From Luminiphilus sp. (GTDB taxonomy: Bacteria > Pseudomonadota > Gammaproteobacteria > Pseudomonadales > Halieaceae): 8,332 nucleotides of DNA. The notes beneath the pieces were generated by a model. That model had not been told where the DNA came from, searched no databases, and saw only the letters and a program-made list of their open reading frames with translations. Positions 6,481 through 8,332 of the stretch are shown here, piece after piece; the stretch's first letter is position 1, and every line of letters begins with the position of its first letter. Where the stretch lies: contig JAKMEU010000119.1 of assembly GCA_022425845.1 (NCBI GenBank), positions 1 through 8,332 on the forward strand. Reading direction: 5' to 3'. The position numbers and the translations under genes are program-made.

Positions 6481-6945
6481 ATGGCGCTGGACTTGGAGGC
6501 TATCGAACTGATCAAGCAGCTCAAAGCGCGGTATTTCAGGTTTCTCGATACGCGTGATATCGAGGGATTGAAGACGGTCTTCACCGAGGATGCGACCGCA
6601 AGGTTTAAGGGTGCAGATTACGACTTTGATCTTCAGGGTTGGCCGGCACTTGAGGCTTTTTATCGCAAGTCATTCAGCGCGGATGCCTTTGGCATGCATA
6701 ACGGTCACCACCCGGAGATTACGGTGTCCGGGGAAACGGCAACAGGTATCTGGTATCTGCAGGATATCTTCGTGCAGCTCAAGCACGACATTACGGTGAT
6801 GGGCAGTGCACTGTATGAGGATGAGTACCGCCTGGAGGCCGGCCAATGGCGTATTGCCACCACCGGTTACAAGCGCCTCTGGGAGGAACACCACCAGCGT
6901 GGCGAGGGTGTAAAGCTTCGCGTAAAACCAATTGCAGACTCGTGA
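6481..6945 (+). CDS. NTF2/SnoaL-fold protein, BaiE-like: putative hydroxysteroid dehydratase
   Basis: A 154-residue protein of the SnoaL_4 / nuclear transport factor 2 fold. It resembles bile acid 7alpha-dehydratase BaiE of gut clostridia as I remember it: KARYFRFLD, MHNGHHPEI, TATG.WYL.D and TGYKRLWEEH align with KGKYFRCLD, MHMGHTPEI, TATGRWYLED and TGYVRIYEEH. The residues matching BaiE Tyr30, Asp35, His83, Asp106 and Arg146 are Tyr18, Asp23, His73, Asp95 and Arg132; BaiE Tyr54 appears to be Phe42. Hsh2 of Sphingobium sp. Chol11 is a known proteobacterial 7alpha-hydroxysteroid dehydratase of the same fold. Removal of a ring hydroxyl from a 3-keto-4-ene steroid is therefore plausible. Delta5-3-ketosteroid isomerase shares the fold, but the motifs fit BaiE better. 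ATG 6481 lies 4 bases after the flavoprotein stop, with AGAGGA at 6467-6472 inside that gene. Fold and family well supported; substrate inferred. Confidence 0.8.
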   Translation: MALDLEAIELIKQLKARYFRFLDTRDIEGLKTVFTEDATARFKGADYDFDLQGWPALEAFYRKSFSADAFGMHNGHHPEITVSGETATGIWYLQDIFVQLKHDITVMGSALYEDEYRLEAGQWRIATTGYKRLWEEHHQRGEGVKLRVKPIADS

Positions 6946-6988
6946 AGTTCGCGGTCTCCACTAACTGATTACCGACAAGGAATATCCT

Positions 6989-8173
6989 ATGAGAGATGTT
7001 GTCATCGTGGACAGCATGCGCACCGGCTTGGCGAAATCTTTTCGCGGAAGCTTCAACCTGACCCGCTCCGACGATATGGCGGCACATCTTATCAACACGT
7101 TGTTGGAGCGAAATCCCGCGATGCCCCCTGAGGCGGTGGAGGATGTCGTTTTGGGTGCGGCCAGTCAGGCGGGCGAACAGAGCTTTAATCTGGCGCGGAT
7201 GGCTGCGGTTTTGTCGAACCTGCCCATCTCGACAACAGGCACCACAGTCAGCCGCTTTTGCGCTTCGGGATTGCAAACCATCGCGATGGCAGCCAATCAG
7301 GTTGCCTCGGGGTACAGCGATGTTGTGATGGCGGGCGGGGCTGAATCAATTTCGATGCGGCAACGCCAGGAGCTTGGCAGTTTTGAGCGCAATGCCACTC
7401 TGCTTGAAAGCAAGCCAGACGTTTATATGGAAATGGGCCATACGGCGGAGGTGGTTGCCGATCGTTACGGTGTCACCCGAGAGGATCAGGACGCCTACGC
7501 ATTGCAGAGTCAGCAGCGCTATGCCGCTGCGGTGGACAAGGGATTGATGGCGCAGGAAATAGCGCCGATGAGCGCGATGATGAAGAAGGTTGATCGGGAG
7601 ACCAAGGCTGAATCGCTTCATGAGGTCACGGTGGATCGTGACGAATGCAGTCGTGCTGATACCCACGCCGAGGGGCTCGCCCTTTTGAAACCCGCCTTTC
7701 GCGAGGACGGAAGTGTAACGGCGGGTAATTCATCCCAGCTGAGTGATGGGGCCTCTATGGCATTAATCATGACGGCCGAGCGGGCCGCAGAGTGGGGGCT
7801 TTCACCCTTGGGATATTTCCGCGGCTTCGTTACGGCGGGTTGTGAGCCTGATGAAATGGGAATAGGCCCAGTGTTCGCTGTGCCGCGCTTGCTCGAACGT
7901 GCGGGGCTCAGCATCAGCGATATCGACCTTTGGGAGCTGAACGAGGCCTTCGCCTCCCAGTGTGTTTACTGTCGTGATGCGTTGGGCATCGACAACGCGC
8001 GCTACAACGTAAACGGCGGAAGTATTGCGATCGGGCATCCCTTTGGCATGACCGGCGCACGCATGGTCGGCCATGCGCTTCGGGAGCTCGAACGTCGCGA
8101 TGGCCGATACGCCGTGGTAACCATGTGTGTGGCGACTGGCGAGGGTGCTGCCGGCCTGTTTGAGCGTTGCTAA
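6989..8173 (+). CDS. Acetyl-CoA C-acyltransferase (FadA-type thiolase), complete
   Basis: A 394-residue thiolase, full length for the family, catalysing CoA-dependent cleavage of a 3-ketoacyl-CoA. All catalytic residues are present: nucleophile Cys91 (SRFCASG), His350 (GHPFGMTG) and Cys380 (VTMCVATG). MAGGAESIS and MGHTAE are typical of general beta-oxidation FadA and acetoacetyl-CoA thiolases. It differs clearly from the FadA6-like enzyme at the start of the window, which ends QTMCEGGG, so the two are not recent duplicates. The last active-site loop reads CVATGEGAA where CIGGGQG-like sequences are usual; this could reflect a bulkier or unusual substrate, but that is a guess. A second round of chain shortening in steroid breakdown, either side chain or late ring-derived acyl-CoA, is the likely job. 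AAGGA at 6977-6981 precedes the ATG by 7 bases. It lies 43 bases after the dehydratase-like gene, probably in the same transcript. Confidence 0.9.
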   Translation: MRDVVIVDSMRTGLAKSFRGSFNLTRSDDMAAHLINTLLERNPAMPPEAVEDVVLGAASQAGEQSFNLARMAAVLSNLPISTTGTTVSRFCASGLQTIAMAANQVASGYSDVVMAGGAESISMRQRQELGSFERNATLLESKPDVYMEMGHTAEVVADRYGVTREDQDAYALQSQQRYAAAVDKGLMAQEIAPMSAMMKKVDRETKAESLHEVTVDRDECSRADTHAEGLALLKPAFREDGSVTAGNSSQLSDGASMALIMTAERAAEWGLSPLGYFRGFVTAGCEPDEMGIGPVFAVPRLLERAGLSISDIDLWELNEAFASQCVYCRDALGIDNARYNVNGGSIAIGHPFGMTGARMVGHALRELERRDGRYAVVTMCVATGEGAAGLFERC

Positions 8174-8209
8174 CGTCGTCCAATCGGACGATGGCCAATC
8201 AGACGACGT
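8173..8209 (+). repeat. 8-bp inverted repeat, arms 8173-8180 and 8202-8209
   Basis: ACGTCGTC and GACGACGT are perfect reverse complements separated by 21 bases, starting at the last base of the thiolase stop codon. A second, smaller hairpin lies inside the left part: TCGTCC (8176-8181), loop AATC, GGACGA (8186-8191). The two cannot form together. No T-run follows in the + direction, so a rho-independent terminator is not supported. Function unknown: alternative RNA structures or a protein-binding site. Confidence 0.6.
8180..8206 (+). repeat. 12-bp direct repeat, 15-bp period
   Basis: CCAATCGGACGA (8180-8191) and CCAATCAGACGA (8195-8206) differ at one base of 12. The period of 15 places the copies about one and a half helical turns apart. 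Tandem sites like these can be bound by a transcription factor; no family can be named from sequence alone. Confidence 0.55.
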
Positions 8210-8239
8210 AAAAAGCGTGTAACAGGGTGATGATTGGCC
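8193..8239 (+). repeat. 9-bp inverted repeat, arms 8193-8201 and 8231-8239
   Basis: GGCCAATCA and TGATTGGCC are perfect reverse complements with 29 bases between. The right arm gives a third CCAATC copy, on the minus strand, after the two direct copies upstream. It lies in the leader of the gene that starts at 8269, about 30 bases before the start codon. Confidence 0.55.
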
Positions 8240-8268
8240 CCGCGAATAATCTATAGGGGATCCCTTCG

Positions 8269-8332
8269 GTGAAGTATTTTTCCAAGTCATTAATGACCGC
8301 CGCAGTTGCACTGGGCGTTAACAGTGTTTACG
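8269..8332 (+). CDS. Start of a probable exported protein, 3' end outside the window
   Basis: A GTG start with AGGGGA 8 bases upstream opens a frame that stays open to the end of the window (21 codons). The translation begins with two lysines within the first six residues (MKYFSK), followed by SLMTAAVALGVNSVY, the positive n-region and hydrophobic h-region of a Sec signal peptide. In proteobacterial steroid clusters exported neighbours are often TonB-dependent receptors or other outer-membrane proteins, which would suit uptake of a hydrophobic substrate, but nothing beyond the signal peptide is visible here. There is no ATG earlier than codon 9 (ATG at 8293), and starting there would remove the lysine-rich n-region. 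Confidence 0.55.
   Translation, partial: MKYFSKSLMTAAVALGVNSVY

Larger units (their letters stand above)
8174..8268 (+). promoter_or_regulatory. Probable regulatory intergenic region upstream of the last gene
   Basis: This 95-base gap is the longest in the window and separates the thiolase from a gene of a different kind. It holds the overlapping direct and inverted repeats listed separately, and AGGGGA (8255-8260) 8 bases before the GTG start. I see no convincing -35/-10 pair; AT-rich AATAATCTATAG at 8244-8255 is the only candidate for a -10 region. I see no CAAG...CTTG palindrome of the KstR2 type here. Confidence 0.45.

Noticed and set aside
6481..6945. Assignment of the NTF2-fold gene as a Delta5-3-ketosteroid isomerase
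   Set aside because: The fold is shared, but the motifs around Tyr18, His73 and Arg132 fit the BaiE type, and the length is greater than the roughly 125-130 residues of classical isomerases.
8173..8220. Rho-independent terminator after the second thiolase
   Set aside because: The stem is followed by GTAAAAAGCG, not a T-run on the + strand, so the classic terminator form is missing.
7802..8311. A 169-codon minus-strand open frame covering the thiolase end and the last intergenic region
   Set aside because: Most of it is antisense to conserved thiolase sequence and nothing in the translation is recognisable.

Overview
The window is a tightly packed, single-strand (+) block of eight catabolic genes and the first codons of a ninth. 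It reads as part of a bacterial steroid-degradation cluster, specifically the part that dismantles the last two rings (C and D). Several predicted proteins match, as I remember them, members of the actinobacterial KstR2 regulon and the proteobacterial scd genes: a FadA6-type thiolase, an Rv3548c-type short-chain dehydrogenase, a FadE30-type acyl-CoA dehydrogenase and IpdF. GC-rich DNA, clear Shine-Dalgarno sites, very short gaps and gene order suggest a proteobacterium, most likely a gammaproteobacterium. That placement is an inference and no rRNA or marker gene is present to test it.

Layout. 1-669: 3' part of a FadA6-like thiolase whose start lies outside the window. 679-1566: 17beta-HSD4-like SDR. 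1577-2728 and 2718-3911: two overlapping acyl-CoA dehydrogenase genes, the second FadE30-like. 3921-4709: ipdF. A 57-bp gap follows. 4767-6476: 3-ketosteroid dehydrogenase-like flavoprotein. 6481-6945: NTF2/SnoaL-fold protein carrying the residues of the bile-acid 7alpha-dehydratase BaiE. 6989-8173: complete FadA-type thiolase. 8174-8268: non-coding gap with overlapping direct and inverted repeats. 8269-8332: GTG-started beginning of a protein with a signal-peptide-like N-terminus.

How they fit together. The first five genes give most of one beta-oxidation round on the propionyl side chain of the C/D-ring intermediate (HIP-CoA series): dehydrogenation by the dehydrogenase pair, hydroxyacyl-CoA oxidation by the SDR and thiolysis by the FadA6-like enzyme. 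IpdF then oxidises the ring 5-hydroxyl of 5-OH-HIC-CoA, which prepares ring opening. The hydratase, IpdC, EchA20, IpdAB and FadD3 are not in this window and would be expected nearby. The next two genes look like enzymes for intact steroid rings: a Delta1- or Delta4-dehydrogenase-like flavoprotein and a possible hydroxysteroid dehydratase. Together they suggest, without proving, that the substrate may be a 7-hydroxylated steroid such as a bile acid.

The most interesting points are the split active site of the two dehydrogenases (only the second carries a catalytic Glu), the BaiE/Hsh2-like dehydratase next to a KstD-like gene, and the repeat module before the last gene.
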